Shown: positions 9,995-19,257 of the stretch, one piece after another
How positions within the stretch are numbered: position 1 is the stretch's first letter
Layout of the letters: the number at the start of each line of letters is the position of its first letter
Source: Escherichia coli DSM 30083 = JCM 1649 = ATCC 11775
GTDB lineage: Bacteria > Pseudomonadota > Gammaproteobacteria > Enterobacterales > Enterobacteriaceae
Length of the DNA stretch: 64,000 bases
Assembly (NCBI RefSeq): GCF_003697165.2
Contig: NZ_CP033092.2
Span: 744,001-808,000 of the forward strand
Reading direction: 5' to 3'
Translations under genes and position numbers: made by a program
The notes under the pieces: model-generated
Database searches by the model: none
What the model was told of the DNA's origin: nothing
Seen by the model: the letters and a program-made list of their open reading frames with translations, nothing else

Positions 9995-10328
9995 GTTGTC
10001 GCTTTGCCAGAGCGCCGTTGAAATTATCCAACGGCAGGCGGAGCAGCACGATGTTAAGCGCGTCACCGCCGTGTGGCTGGAAATTGGTGCACTCTCCTGC
10101 GTTGAGGAGAGCGCCGTCCGTTTTAGTTTTGAAATTGTCTGCCACGGAACGGTAGCGCAAGGGTGCGATTTACATATCGTCTATAAACCCGCCCAGGCCT
10201 GGTGTTGGGATTGCAGCCAGGTGGTGGAGATTCATCAGCACGATGCGCAGTGTCCGATCTGTCATGGCGAGCGGTTGCGTGTCGATACCGGCGATTCGCT
10301 AATCGTCAAAAGTATTGAAGTTGAATAA
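9987..10328 (+). CDS. hybF: HybF, HypA-type nickel-insertion protein
   Basis: A 113-residue HypA-family protein that helps insert nickel into the hydrogenase-1 and -2 large subunits. The N-terminus is MHE, with the nickel-binding His2. Two CxxC pairs (CWDC and CPIC) form the zinc site. The start at 9987 is fixed by MHE and by a GCAGGAG site; upstream residues in the same frame are not conserved. Confidence 0.97.
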   Translation: MHELSLCQSAVEIIQRQAEQHDVKRVTAVWLEIGALSCVEESAVRFSFEIVCHGTVAQGCDLHIVYKPAQAWCWDCSQVVEIHQHDAQCPICHGERLRVDTGDSLIVKSIEVE

Positions 10329-10340
10329 CCGGAGTTAACA

Positions 10341-10589
10341 ATGTGTATTGGCGTTCCAGGCCAGGTGCTGGCTGTCGGTGAAGATATTCACCAGCTTGCG
10401 CAGGTTGAAGTATGTGGTATCAAGCGCGACGTGAATATCGCCCTGATTTGTGAAGGTAACCCTGCCGATCTGCTGGGCCAGTGGGTACTGGTACACGTCG
10501 GATTTGCCATGAGCATTATCGATGAAGACGAAGCCAAAGCCACATTAGACGCACTGCGCCAAATGGATTACGACATTACCAGCGCGTGA
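10341..10589 (+). CDS. hybG: HybG, HypC-type hydrogenase maturation chaperone
   Basis: An 82-residue HypC-family chaperone beginning MCIGVPG, with the essential Cys2. It carries the Fe(CN)2CO unit with HypD and hands it to the large-subunit precursors of hydrogenases 1 and 2. Last gene of the operon, 12 bases after hybF with an appropriately placed CCGGAG site, and followed by a REP element. Confidence 0.97.
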
Positions 10590-10600
10590 TGATTAGCTTT

Positions 10601-10685
10601 TGTAGGCCTGATAAGACGCGGCAGCGTCGCATCAGGCATTGTGCTCGATTGCCGGATGCGGCGTGAACGCCTTATCCGGCCTACA
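10601..10685. repeat. REP/BIME element after hybG
   Basis: Two inverted REP-type units (TGTAGGCCTGATAAGACGCG... and ...GCGTGAACGCCTTATCCGGC, ending CTACA) flank a short spacer. This is the usual E. coli repetitive extragenic palindrome; it lies between convergent hybG and yghU and can stabilise 3' ends or bind gyrase and Pol I. Confidence 0.92.
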
Positions 10686-10721
10686 TTGGTCTGGATGGCT
10701 TGCTGCGACGAACGCTAACCA

Positions 10722-11588
10722 TTACCCCTGACGCTTATCTTCCGTATTCGTCTCGAAATCACTGGCGTCATGGCGTTCATGCAACTGCTCGTTCAGCGGT
10801 CCGTTGATGCGGTTAACAATACGCCCACGCTTCACTGCCGGACGTTCGCCCACTTCTTTCGCCCAGCGTTGTACATGCTTATAACTGCCCGCATCAAGAA
10901 ACTCTGCGGCATCATATACGCCGCCTAACACCACATTGCCAAACCATGGCCAAATCGCCATATCCGCAATGGTGTACTCATCGCCCGCAACAAACTTATG
11001 CTGCGCCAGTTGCTTATCCAGCACGTCGAGAAGGCGCTTGGCTTCCATAGTAAAGCGGTTGATGGCGTACTCAATTTTCACCGGCGCGTAATGGTAAAAG
11101 TGACCAAAACCACCGCCGAGGAACGGTGCCGCGCCCTGTAACCAGAACAGCCAGCTCATCGTTTCAGTACGCTTTGCCAGATCCTGCGGCAAGAAGTAGC
11201 CAAATTTCTCCGCCAGATAAAGCAGAATCGAGCCTGACTCAAACACGCGGATCGGCGGATTATGGGTATGATCGCGCAATGCCGGGATCTTCGAATTCGG
11301 GTTCACTTCGACAAAGCCGCTGGAGAATTGATCGCCATCGCCAATGCGAATCAGCCAGGCGTCGTACTCTGCACCAGTAACGCCCAGTGCCAGCAGCTCC
11401 TCAAGCATAATCGTTACTTTCTGACCGTTCGGCGTTCCCAGCGAATAAAGTTGCAATGGATGTTTGCCCACCGGCAGCGTTTTTTCATGCGTCGGACCAG
11501 AAACCGGGCGATTGATATTGGCGAACGCGCCGCCAGCGGATTTATCCCACGTCCAGACTTTCGCGGGCTGATAAGTATTGTCTGTCAT
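10722..11588 (-). CDS. yghU: YghU, nu-class glutathione transferase-like disulfide reductase
   Basis: A 288-residue protein with an N-terminal extension, a thioredoxin-like GST domain (about residues 50-130, with SKIPAL and ESGSILLYLAEKFG), and an all-alpha C-terminal domain (about 145-265). The E. coli protein has GSH-dependent disulfide reductase and peroxidase activity. The start at 11588 gives the known length; an in-frame extension to 11636 is not needed. Single gene, divergent from gss, which makes another glutathione derivative. Confidence 0.95.
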   Translation of the reverse strand: MTDNTYQPAKVWTWDKSAGGAFANINRPVSGPTHEKTLPVGKHPLQLYSLGTPNGQKVTIMLEELLALGVTGAEYDAWLIRIGDGDQFSSGFVEVNPNSKIPALRDHTHNPPIRVFESGSILLYLAEKFGYFLPQDLAKRTETMSWLFWLQGAAPFLGGGFGHFYHYAPVKIEYAINRFTMEAKRLLDVLDKQLAQHKFVAGDEYTIADMAIWPWFGNVVLGGVYDAAEFLDAGSYKHVQRWAKEVGERPAVKRGRIVNRINGPLNEQLHERHDASDFETNTEDKRQG

Positions 11589-11792
11589 AGTGAGTTGCCT
11601 TCTGAGTGGTAGTGTTGAAGCAGTGTAGCAGGTCACTTGCTGTACAGAATGTGAATTTTTTAACCCTTTGCGCCAGCCGCTGCGATGAGGTGTATGATTA
11701 GTCTGACCTCTGTCCGGTTAATGTCGCTGAGCAGGTAATCAGAGCACAACAATTACGCCAACTGCTTAGGTTGTATTGTTAAAGGTAAAGTG

Positions 11793-13652
11793 ATGAGCAA
11801 AGGAACGACCAGCCAGGATGCCCCGTTCGGGACATTATTGGGCTACGCCCCAGGTGGGGTAGCAATCTACTCTTCAGATTACAGTTCTCTCGATCCGCAG
11901 GAATACGAAGATGACGCCGTATTCCGTAGCTATATCGACGATGAATATATGGGCCACAAATGGCAATGCGTTGAATTTGCTCGCCGTTTTCTCTTTCTGA
12001 ACTACGGTGTAGTCTTCACTGACGTGGGTATGGCATGGGAGATTTTCTCACTGCGCTTCCTGCGTGAAGTGGTCAATGACAACATCCTGCCATTGCAGGC
12101 ATTTCCTAACGGTTCGCCGCGTGCACCGGTAGCGGGGGCGCTTCTTATCTGGGATAAAGGCGGTGAATTTAAAGACACTGGCCATGTCGCCATCATTACC
12201 CAATTGCATGGCAACAAAGTCCGTATTGCGGAACAGAACGTGATTCATACCCCGTTGCCGCAAGGACAACAGTGGACACGCGAGCTGGAGATGGTGGTCG
12301 AAAACGGCGGCTATACCCTGAAAGACACCTTCGATGACACCACTATTCTGGGCTGGATGATCCAGACGGAAGATACCGAATACAGCTTGCCACAGCCGGA
12401 AATTGCAGGCGAACTGCTGAAAATCAGCGGGGCGCGTCTGGAAAACAAAGGCCAGTTTGACGGTAAATGGCTGGATGAAAAAGATCCGCTGCAAAACGCC
12501 TATGTACAGGCCAACGGTCAGGTGATCAATCAGGATCCGTATCATTACTACACCATTACCGAGAGCGCCGAGCAGGAGTTGATTAAAGCCACCAACGAGC
12601 TGCACCTGATGTATCTTCACGCCACCGACAAGGTGCTGAAAGATGACAACCTGCTGGCGTTGTTCGACATTCCGAAAATCCTCTGGCCACGTTTGCGTCT
12701 CTCCTGGCAGCGTCGCCGTCATCATATGATCACTGGTCGTATGGATTTCTGCATGGATGAACGTGGCCTGAAAGTCTACGAATACAACGCCGATTCTGCC
12801 TCCTGTCATACCGAAGCGGGCTTGATCCTCGAACGTTGGGCGGAGCAGGGCTATAAAGGCAACGGCTTCAATCCTGCGGAAGGACTGATTAACGAACTGG
12901 CTGGTGCCTGGAAACACAGTCGTGCACGTCCGTTTGTCCATATCATGCAGGACAAAGATATCGAGGAAAACTATCACGCGCAGTTTATGGAGCAGGCGCT
13001 GCAACAAGCAGGCTTTGAAACGCGTATTTTACGCGGGTTAGAGGAACTGCGTTGGGATGCTGCCGGGCAACTGATTGATGGAGAAGGGCGACAGGTTAAC
13101 TGCGTATGGAAAACCTGGGCGTGGGAAACGGCATTTGATCAAATCCGCGAAGTGAGCGACCGTGAATTTGCCGCAGTGCCGATTCGGACCGGTCATCCGC
13201 AAAATGAAGTGCGTCTTATCGACGTATTGCTGCGCCCGGAAGTGCTGGTCTTTGAGCCGCTGTGGACGGTGATCCCCGGCAACAAAGCGATTCTGCCGAT
13301 CCTCTGGTCGCTGTTCCCGCACCATCGTTATCTGTTGGATACTGACTTCACCGTGAATGATGAGCTGGTTAAAACCGGTTATGCCGTTAAACCGATTGCC
13401 GGGCGCTGTGGTAGCAACATTGACCTGGTCAGCCATCATGAAGAGGTGCTGGACAAAACCAGTGGTAAATTTGCCGAACAGAAAAATATTTACCAGCAAC
13501 TGTGGTGTTTGCCGAAAGTGGACGGTAAATACATTCAGGTATGTACTTTCACCGTTGGCGGCAACTACGGTGGGACGTGTTTGCGCGGTGATGAATCACT
13601 GGTCATCAAAAAAGAGAGTGATATTGAACCGTTAATTGTGGTGAAAGAGTAA
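11793..13652 (+). CDS. gss: Gss, bifunctional glutathionylspermidine synthetase/amidase
   Basis: A 619-residue cytoplasmic enzyme with two opposing activities. The N-terminal CHAP-type amidase domain (about 1-200) has nucleophile Cys59 in KWQCVEF and His in DTGHVAII. The C-terminal ATP-grasp synthetase domain (about 210-619) joins glutathione and spermidine using ATP; KVYEYNADSASC and the YGGTCLRGDES end are typical. The start at 11793 is the ATG right after an in-frame GTG and reproduces the known length. A strong terminator follows. Confidence 0.97.
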   Translation: MSKGTTSQDAPFGTLLGYAPGGVAIYSSDYSSLDPQEYEDDAVFRSYIDDEYMGHKWQCVEFARRFLFLNYGVVFTDVGMAWEIFSLRFLREVVNDNILPLQAFPNGSPRAPVAGALLIWDKGGEFKDTGHVAIITQLHGNKVRIAEQNVIHTPLPQGQQWTRELEMVVENGGYTLKDTFDDTTILGWMIQTEDTEYSLPQPEIAGELLKISGARLENKGQFDGKWLDEKDPLQNAYVQANGQVINQDPYHYYTITESAEQELIKATNELHLMYLHATDKVLKDDNLLALFDIPKILWPRLRLSWQRRRHHMITGRMDFCMDERGLKVYEYNADSASCHTEAGLILERWAEQGYKGNGFNPAEGLINELAGAWKHSRARPFVHIMQDKDIEENYHAQFMEQALQQAGFETRILRGLEELRWDAAGQLIDGEGRQVNCVWKTWAWETAFDQIREVSDREFAAVPIRTGHPQNEVRLIDVLLRPEVLVFEPLWTVIPGNKAILPILWSLFPHHRYLLDTDFTVNDELVKTGYAVKPIAGRCGSNIDLVSHHEEVLDKTSGKFAEQKNIYQQLWCLPKVDGKYIQVCTFTVGGNYGGTCLRGDESLVIKKESDIEPLIVVKE

Positions 13653-13667
13653 TACATGTTGTAGCAA

Positions 13668-13702
13668 CCCCGTACTGATTATGAAGAATAATCAGTACGG
13701 GG
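13668..13702 (+). terminator. Hairpin after gss
   Basis: Perfect 14-bp arms, starting CCCCGTACTGATTA, with a 7-base loop, 16 bases after the gss stop. The T-tract downstream is short (ATTAAT), but the stem is long. Confidence 0.75.
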
Positions 13703-13943
13703 ATTAATCAAAATATTCAATATTTATATATTTCAATATTTATTCATTTTATATATGAATATATTAACAAGTGAAATACCTGTGTTTTGATTATTTCTAA
13801 AGGTTTTGAATGAAGGCTTATTGTCTGATACACAAGAAATAACACGCTTTTTATCGTTAAAAAATGATATTTCACTTTGCCCACGCCGTGAAAGTCACTG
13901 ATAATGCCTCCGTTCGTAAATTCAAAATGGCGTAATCTAATAT
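13703..13943. other. AT-rich gap between gss and pitB
   Basis: About 240 AT-rich bases that must hold the pitB promoter. A leftward open frame across it has no ribosome site or recognisable product. I see no clear operator. Confidence 0.4.
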
Positions 13944-15443
13944 ATGCTAAATTTATTTGTTGGCCTTGATATATATACGGGGCTTTTGTTATTACTTGCT
14001 CTGGCATTTGTGTTGTTCTATGAAGCAATCAATGGTTTTCATGACACGGCGAATGCGGTGGCAACCGTTATTTATACCCGTGCCATGCAACCACAGCTTG
14101 CTGTGGTCATGGCGGCATTTTTTAACTTTTTTGGCGTATTGCTTGGCGGGCTTAGCGTTGCCTATGCCATCGTCCATATGTTGCCAACCGATTTGTTGCT
14201 GAATATGGGGTCAACTCACGGTCTGGCGATGGTCTTTTCCATGCTGCTGGCGGCGATTATCTGGAACCTGGGAACGTGGTTCTTTGGTTTACCGGCCTCC
14301 AGTTCGCACACTTTGATTGGTGCGATTATCGGCATTGGTTTAACCAACGCGCTGTTAACCGGCTCGTCGGTGATGGATGCGTTAAACCTGCGCGAAGTCA
14401 CCAAGATTTTCTCTTCACTCATTGTCTCTCCCATCGTGGGGCTGGTGATTGCGGGGGGGCTAATTTTTCTGCTACGCCGTTTCTGGAGTGGGACGAAAAA
14501 GCGTGACCGTATTCATCGTATTCCTGAAGATCGCAAAAAGAAAAAAGGCAAACGTAAGCCGCCATTCTGGACGCGTATTGCCCTCATTGTTTCCGCTGCG
14601 GGCGTGGCGTTTTCGCACGGCGCGAACGACGGGCAGAAAGGAATTGGTCTGGTGATGCTGGTGCTGGTGGGGATTGCTCCCGCCGGGTTTGTCGTCAATA
14701 TGAATGCGTCCGGCTATGAAATTACCCGTACCCGCGATGCCGTCACCAACTTCGAACACTACCTGCAACAGCATCCTGAACTGCCGCAGAAGTTGATTAC
14801 GATGGAACCTCCATTGCCTGCGGCATCGACTGATGGCGCGCAAGTGACGGAGTTTCACTGTCATCCGGCAAATACCTTTGATGCGATTGCGCGCGTTAAA
14901 ACGATGCTGCCAGGCAATATGGAAAGTTACGAGCCGTTAAGCGTGAGTCAGCGCAGCCAGCTGCGCCGCATTATGCTGTGCATCTCTGATACCTCCGCGA
15001 AGCTGGCGAAACTGCCAGGCGTCAGTAAAGAAGACCAGAACCTGCTGAAAAAACTGCGCAGCGATATGTTAAGCACCATTGAGTACGCACCGGTATGGAT
15101 CATCATGGCGGTAGCACTGGCGCTCGGCATCGGCACCATGATTGGCTGGCGTCGTGTAGCGATGACCATCGGTGAGAAGATTGGTAAGCGCGGCATGACG
15201 TATGCGCAAGGCATGGCGGCACAAATGACGGCGGCAGTGTCTATCGGCCTTGCCAGTTATATTGGGATGCCCGTCTCCACAACACACGTACTCTCATCTG
15301 CCGTAGCAGGAACGATGGTGGTGGACGGCGGTGGGTTACAGCGTAAAACGGTAACCAGCATCCTGATGGCGTGGGTATTTACTTTACCGGCGGCGATTTT
15401 TCTTTCTGGTGGGTTGTACTGGATAGCATTGCAGTTGATTTAA
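13944..15443 (+). CDS. pitB: PitB, low-affinity phosphate/metal-phosphate symporter
   Basis: A 499-residue inner-membrane transporter of the PiT family. The duplicated signature is visible as GFHDTANAVAT near the N-terminus and FSHGANDGQKGIG after the large charged cytoplasmic loop (about residues 185-205, rich in Lys and Arg). About ten hydrophobic segments lie around these. It imports metal-phosphate complexes with protons. In K-12 pitB is expressed poorly and repressed via PhoB. Stand-alone gene, ending in a terminator shared with yghT. Confidence 0.96.
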   Translation: MLNLFVGLDIYTGLLLLLALAFVLFYEAINGFHDTANAVATVIYTRAMQPQLAVVMAAFFNFFGVLLGGLSVAYAIVHMLPTDLLLNMGSTHGLAMVFSMLLAAIIWNLGTWFFGLPASSSHTLIGAIIGIGLTNALLTGSSVMDALNLREVTKIFSSLIVSPIVGLVIAGGLIFLLRRFWSGTKKRDRIHRIPEDRKKKKGKRKPPFWTRIALIVSAAGVAFSHGANDGQKGIGLVMLVLVGIAPAGFVVNMNASGYEITRTRDAVTNFEHYLQQHPELPQKLITMEPPLPAASTDGAQVTEFHCHPANTFDAIARVKTMLPGNMESYEPLSVSQRSQLRRIMLCISDTSAKLAKLPGVSKEDQNLLKKLRSDMLSTIEYAPVWIIMAVALALGIGTMIGWRRVAMTIGEKIGKRGMTYAQGMAAQMTAAVSIGLASYIGMPVSTTHVLSSAVAGTMVVDGGGLQRKTVTSILMAWVFTLPAAIFLSGGLYWIALQLI

Positions 15444-15452
15444 CCTTCCTGA

Positions 15453-15482
15453 AAATGCCCGGTCCTGGCGATCGGGCATTTC
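15453..15482. terminator. Bidirectional terminator between pitB and yghT
   Basis: Arms AAATGCCCG / CGGGCATTT with a T-rich flank on both strands, placed between convergent pitB and yghT. Confidence 0.8.
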
Positions 15483-15491
15483 CATTTTTCA

Positions 15492-16184
15492 CTAGTGATA
15501 ACCACGCGCGGTCATAAAATCCGTAATCGCTTTTTCTGCATCAACCAGCACCTTTTCCAGTGGCTGATTGGCGTCGATATCAACCAGTTGTGCACCACCA
15601 AAGGTTAACTGTGGCGTTATGGCAATCTTCCTCGCCAGCGATTCCCGTTTATGGTCGGGTTTACGCGCGCAGGCAACTTCAAGGTCAACATTGAGTTTGA
15701 TGACCAGATCGGGCTTGTGGCTCGCCATCCAGTGAAATGCTTTACGTTCCTGACTTGCCAGCCATGAGACAAAACGACCACCTTCAACGTTAGGCGGAAA
15801 CACCGTACCATCATAAGCGCCAGGAATCTGGTCCTGCGGATAACGGTCGGTTAAAACAATTAACCCGCGACGACGACAGGCAAGCATATGACGAAAGCGC
15901 AGTAAGCGACGGGCGACAAACGCTGTAATTACCAGCGCCGGAACTGGTCCAGGCAATTTTTTTGCTGTTTTTACCTGATTTCGTTCAATTGTTTTATGTA
16001 AGGATTTTCCCATCAACGGTAATTTTGTCACTGCACGACCGACATTTCCGGCCTGTTTTCCTAAATGAACCCTTTCGGCAGCACCATATTTTTCGACAAC
16101 GGTAATAAGATGTTCACACACCGTTGACTTGCCTGAACCATCGCTACCAATAACGGCAATTAATGGAGGTATTATTGACTGCAT
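15492..16184 (-). CDS. yghT: YghT, P-loop kinase-like protein
   Basis: A 230-residue protein with a Walker A loop GSDGSGKST near residue 13, a DRYPQDQIPG motif near the middle and RKPDHKRES in a lid-like region. The pattern resembles thymidylate kinase-like nucleotide kinases, but the acceptor substrate is unknown. It is a paralogue of the two rightward genes next to it (YghS and YghR): all three share the P-loop, DR(Y/F)PQ, RKPDH and a T..L..NG/GGA segment. Divergent from yghS. Its place beside a sphingolipid-type gene set suggests a lipid or head-group kinase; that is inference only. Confidence 0.88.
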   Translation of the reverse strand: MQSIIPPLIAVIGSDGSGKSTVCEHLITVVEKYGAAERVHLGKQAGNVGRAVTKLPLMGKSLHKTIERNQVKTAKKLPGPVPALVITAFVARRLLRFRHMLACRRRGLIVLTDRYPQDQIPGAYDGTVFPPNVEGGRFVSWLASQERKAFHWMASHKPDLVIKLNVDLEVACARKPDHKRESLARKIAITPQLTFGGAQLVDIDANQPLEKVLVDAEKAITDFMTARGYH

Positions 16185-16358
16185 GAATATATCCTTAAAT
16201 TTAAATATCCATCCAAAATATTTATTTGGTTAATATGTTTTTGATGAAAGCGTAATTCAGGTCAATGTCACAATTAACCATTGTCACAATAAGGTTGAAC
16301 GGATATTCTGAGCACGGACCACGTAATATTCAATACATTATTTGCTGCCGGGTTTTTC
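16185..16358. promoter_or_regulatory. Divergent promoter region yghT/yghS with direct repeat
   Basis: A 174-base AT-rich gap between divergent genes. TGTCACAAT occurs twice in direct repeat (16266-16274 and 16282-16290), 16 bases apart start to start. It could be a regulator site; the regulator is unknown. Confidence 0.4.
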
Positions 16359-17072
16359 GTGAATCAACGTAATATGTCAATAATTAATTCCACGCCAGTG
16401 CGTGTTATTGCCATTGTAGGATGTGATGGTTCAGGTAAATCGACCCTCACGGCAAGCCTGGTAAATGAACTGGCATCAAGAATGCCAACAGAACACATTT
16501 ATCTCGGGCAATCGTCCGGGCGAATTGGCGAATGGATTTCACAGCTACCTGTTATTGGCGCACCTTTTGGGCGTTATTTGCGAAGTAAAGCGGCACATGT
16601 GCACGAAAAGCCCTCAACACCGCCTGGCAATATTACTGCGCTGGTTATCTATCTGCTTTCCTGCTGGCGGGCGTACAAGTTTCGCAAAATGTTGTGTAAA
16701 AACCAGCAAGGCTATCTGCTCATCACCGACCGCTACCCGCAGGTTGAAGTGCCGGGTTTCCGCTTTGATGGCCCGCAATTGGCAAAAACCACGGGCGGTA
16801 ACGGTTGGATAAAAATGTTAAGGCAGCGTGAGCTGAAGCTGTACCAATGGATGGCGTCTTATTTGCCTGTATTGTTGATTCGTCTTGGCATTGATGAACA
16901 AACCGCGTTTGCGCGTAAACCTGACCACCAACTGGCAGCGTTACAGGAAAAAATCGCCGTTACGCCGCAACTGACATTCAATGGCGCCAGGATCCTTGAA
17001 CTGGATGGTCGGCAACCAGCCGATGAAATTCTGCAAGCGTCACTACGCGCAATTCACGCCGCGCTTTCCTGA
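16359..17072 (+). CDS. yghS: YghS, P-loop kinase-like protein
   Basis: A 237-residue protein with Walker A GCDGSGKST (about residues 22-30), a hydrophobic mid-segment, TDRYPQVEVPG, and RKPDHQLAAL. Paralogue of YghT and YghR. The GTG at 16359 reproduces the K-12 length; an ATG at 16374 is a possible alternative start, and neither has a strong ribosome site. First gene of a rightward series that runs without large gaps to an LptG-like gene at 22830. Substrate unknown. Confidence 0.87.
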   Translation: MNQRNMSIINSTPVRVIAIVGCDGSGKSTLTASLVNELASRMPTEHIYLGQSSGRIGEWISQLPVIGAPFGRYLRSKAAHVHEKPSTPPGNITALVIYLLSCWRAYKFRKMLCKNQQGYLLITDRYPQVEVPGFRFDGPQLAKTTGGNGWIKMLRQRELKLYQWMASYLPVLLIRLGIDEQTAFARKPDHQLAALQEKIAVTPQLTFNGARILELDGRQPADEILQASLRAIHAALS

Positions 17073-17103
17073 TCACCAAAATGGATAGGGGATGATTAAA
17101 CGA

Positions 17104-17862
17104 ATGGATGCACTACAAACACAAACTGTTAAGAGTACAACCGCGCCGCAGCCCAACTACATTCCGGGGCTGATTGCGGTGGTCGGGTGTGATGGCACCG
17201 GTAAATCCACACTGACAAATGACCTGGTGAAATCGCTGCAACAACACTGGCAAACCGAGCGGCGCTATCTGGGGCTGCTCTCCGGCGAAGACGGCGACAA
17301 AATCAAACGATTGCCGTTGGTTGGTGTCTGGCTCGAACGGCGACTGGCGGCCAAATCCTCGAAAACCCAAAGCATGAAAACCAAATCTCCGGCGCTATGG
17401 GCGGCGGTGATTATGTACTGCTTCTCGCTGCGAAGAATGGCGAATCTGCGCAAGGTTCAGCGACTGGCGCAAAGTGGCGTTCTGGTGGTCAGCGATCGCT
17501 TCCCGCAGGCTGAAATTTCGGGCTTTTATTATGACGGACCGGGGATTGGCGTCGAACGTGCGACCGGGAAAATCAGCAGGTTTCTGGCGCAGCGTGAACG
17601 GCGTTTATACCAAAAAATGGCGCAATACCGTCCTGAATTAATCATTCGCTTGGGGATTGATATTGATACTGCCATCTCCCGCAAGCCTGACCATGACTAT
17701 GCCGAGCTGCAGGACAAAATCGGTGTTATGTCGACGATTGGCTATAACGGCACAAAAATTCTTGAGATTGATTCCAGAGCGCCTTACAGCGAGGTGCTGG
17801 AACAGGCACAGAAGGCGGTTTCTCTGGTTGCCATCGTTTCTGACCGCCGAAGTTTAACTTAA
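17104..17862 (+). CDS. yghR: YghR, P-loop kinase-like protein
   Basis: A 252-residue protein with Walker A GCDGTGKST (about residues 28-36), SDRFPQAEISG and RKPDHDYAEL, the third member of the YghT/S/R set. The ATG at 17104 follows AGGGG at 17087-17091; an in-frame ATG at 17092 sits right on that site, so 17104 is preferred. Kinase fold is well supported; acceptor is not known. Confidence 0.87.
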   Translation: MDALQTQTVKSTTAPQPNYIPGLIAVVGCDGTGKSTLTNDLVKSLQQHWQTERRYLGLLSGEDGDKIKRLPLVGVWLERRLAAKSSKTQSMKTKSPALWAAVIMYCFSLRRMANLRKVQRLAQSGVLVVSDRFPQAEISGFYYDGPGIGVERATGKISRFLAQRERRLYQKMAQYRPELIIRLGIDIDTAISRKPDHDYAELQDKIGVMSTIGYNGTKILEIDSRAPYSEVLEQAQKAVSLVAIVSDRRSLT

Positions 17863-17907
17863 GGCTGGCGGGATACTTTTTACTATCAACGATAAGGTCA
17901 GGCTGAA

Positions 17908-19257
17908 TTGGCGGTTTTTAACATCAAACATTGGTTTGCAGATGGCGCGTTTCGCACCATTATTCGCAATAGCGCCTGGTTAGGCTCCAGTAATGTTGTG
18001 AGCGCTTTGCTGGGGCTGTTGGCGCTCTCGTGTGCCGGTAAAGGGATGACGCCCGCCATGTTTGGCGTACTGGTAATTGTGCAATCGTACGCCAAGTCGA
18101 TCAGCGATTTTATTAAGTTTCAGACATGGCAGCTGGTAGTTCAGTACGGAACGCCAGCTTTGACCAACAATGATCCGCAGCAATTTCGCAATGTTGTCTC
18201 ATTTTCCTTCTCGCTGGATATCGTCAGCGGCGCGGTGGCGATTGTCGGCGGCATTGCCTTACTGCCATTCCTTTCCCATTCATTAGGTCTGGATGACCAA
18301 AGCTTTTGGCTGGCGGCGCTCTATTGCACGCTCATTCCTTCAATGGCTTCCTCCACGCCGACCGGCATTCTGCGTGCGGTAGATCGCTTTGATTTGATTG
18401 CTGTACAGCAGGCGACGAAACCTTTTCTGCGCGCAGCGGGGAGCGTCGTAGCCTGGTATTTTGACTTTGGTTTTGCGGGTTTTGTTATTGCCTGGTACGT
18501 GTCGAATCTGGTTGGCGGCACCATGTACTGGTGGTTTGCCGCGCGCGAATTACGCCGCAGAAATATCCATAACGCCTTCAAATTGAATCTGTTTGAGTCT
18601 GCCCGACACATTAAAGGCGCGTGGAGTTTTGTCTGGTCAACCAACATTGCCCACTCCATCTGGTCGGCGCGTAACTCGTGCAGCACAGTGTTGGTGGGGA
18701 TCGTGTTAGGACCCGCTGCCGCCGGGTTATTTAAAATCGCCATGACATTCTTCGATGCCGCCGGAACGCCAGCGGGTTTACTGGGCAAAAGTTTTTATCC
18801 AGAGGTGATGCGTTTAGATCCACGCACCACCAGACCGTGGTTGTTAGGCGTGAAGTCCGGTTTACTGGCGGGCGGAATCGGTATTCTGGTGGCGCTCGCG
18901 GTGTTGATCGTCGGCAAGCCGCTCATTTCGCTGGTGTTTGGCGTTAAGTATCTCGAAGCGTATGACCTGATTCAGGTGATGCTGGGCGCAATTGTGATTT
19001 CGATGCTGGGCTTCCCACAGGAGTCATTGCTATTGATGGCGGGAAAACAGCGCGCTTTTCTCGTGGCGCAAACCATCGCCTCAATCGGCTACATCGTATT
19101 GCTGTTCATGTTCTGTCATCTGTTTGGCGTGCTGGGGGCTGCATTTGCTTACTTCGGTGGGCAATGTCTGGATGTGGTGCTCTCGCTAATTCCGACCTTA
19201 AAGGCATTTTTTCAGCGCCATTCCTTGCTTTATAACTCAACCGGAGAGAAATCCTGA
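17908..19257 (+). CDS. yghQ: YghQ, MurJ/Wzx-like flippase (full length)
   Basis: A 449-residue inner-membrane protein with about twelve hydrophobic segments in the MATE/MOP (polysaccharide exporter, MurJ) pattern. Family members flip lipid-linked sugars or lipid II. The start is a TTG at 17908 with AAGG about a dozen bases upstream. K-12 YghQ, as I recall, is shorter because IS5 and a deletion follow it; here the frame continues to a normal end and overlaps the next gene by one base. The context suggests it moves a lipid intermediate to the periplasmic face. Substrate unknown. Confidence 0.82.
   Translation: MAVFNIKHWFADGAFRTIIRNSAWLGSSNVVSALLGLLALSCAGKGMTPAMFGVLVIVQSYAKSISDFIKFQTWQLVVQYGTPALTNNDPQQFRNVVSFSFSLDIVSGAVAIVGGIALLPFLSHSLGLDDQSFWLAALYCTLIPSMASSTPTGILRAVDRFDLIAVQQATKPFLRAAGSVVAWYFDFGFAGFVIAWYVSNLVGGTMYWWFAARELRRRNIHNAFKLNLFESARHIKGAWSFVWSTNIAHSIWSARNSCSTVLVGIVLGPAAAGLFKIAMTFFDAAGTPAGLLGKSFYPEVMRLDPRTTRPWLLGVKSGLLAGGIGILVALAVLIVGKPLISLVFGVKYLEAYDLIQVMLGAIVISMLGFPQESLLLMAGKQRAFLVAQTIASIGYIVLLFMFCHLFGVLGAAFAYFGGQCLDVVLSLIPTLKAFFQRHSLLYNSTGEKS

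Noticed and set aside
12048..13007. 319-residue leftward open frame
   Set aside because: Antisense shadow of gss; composition is not protein-like.
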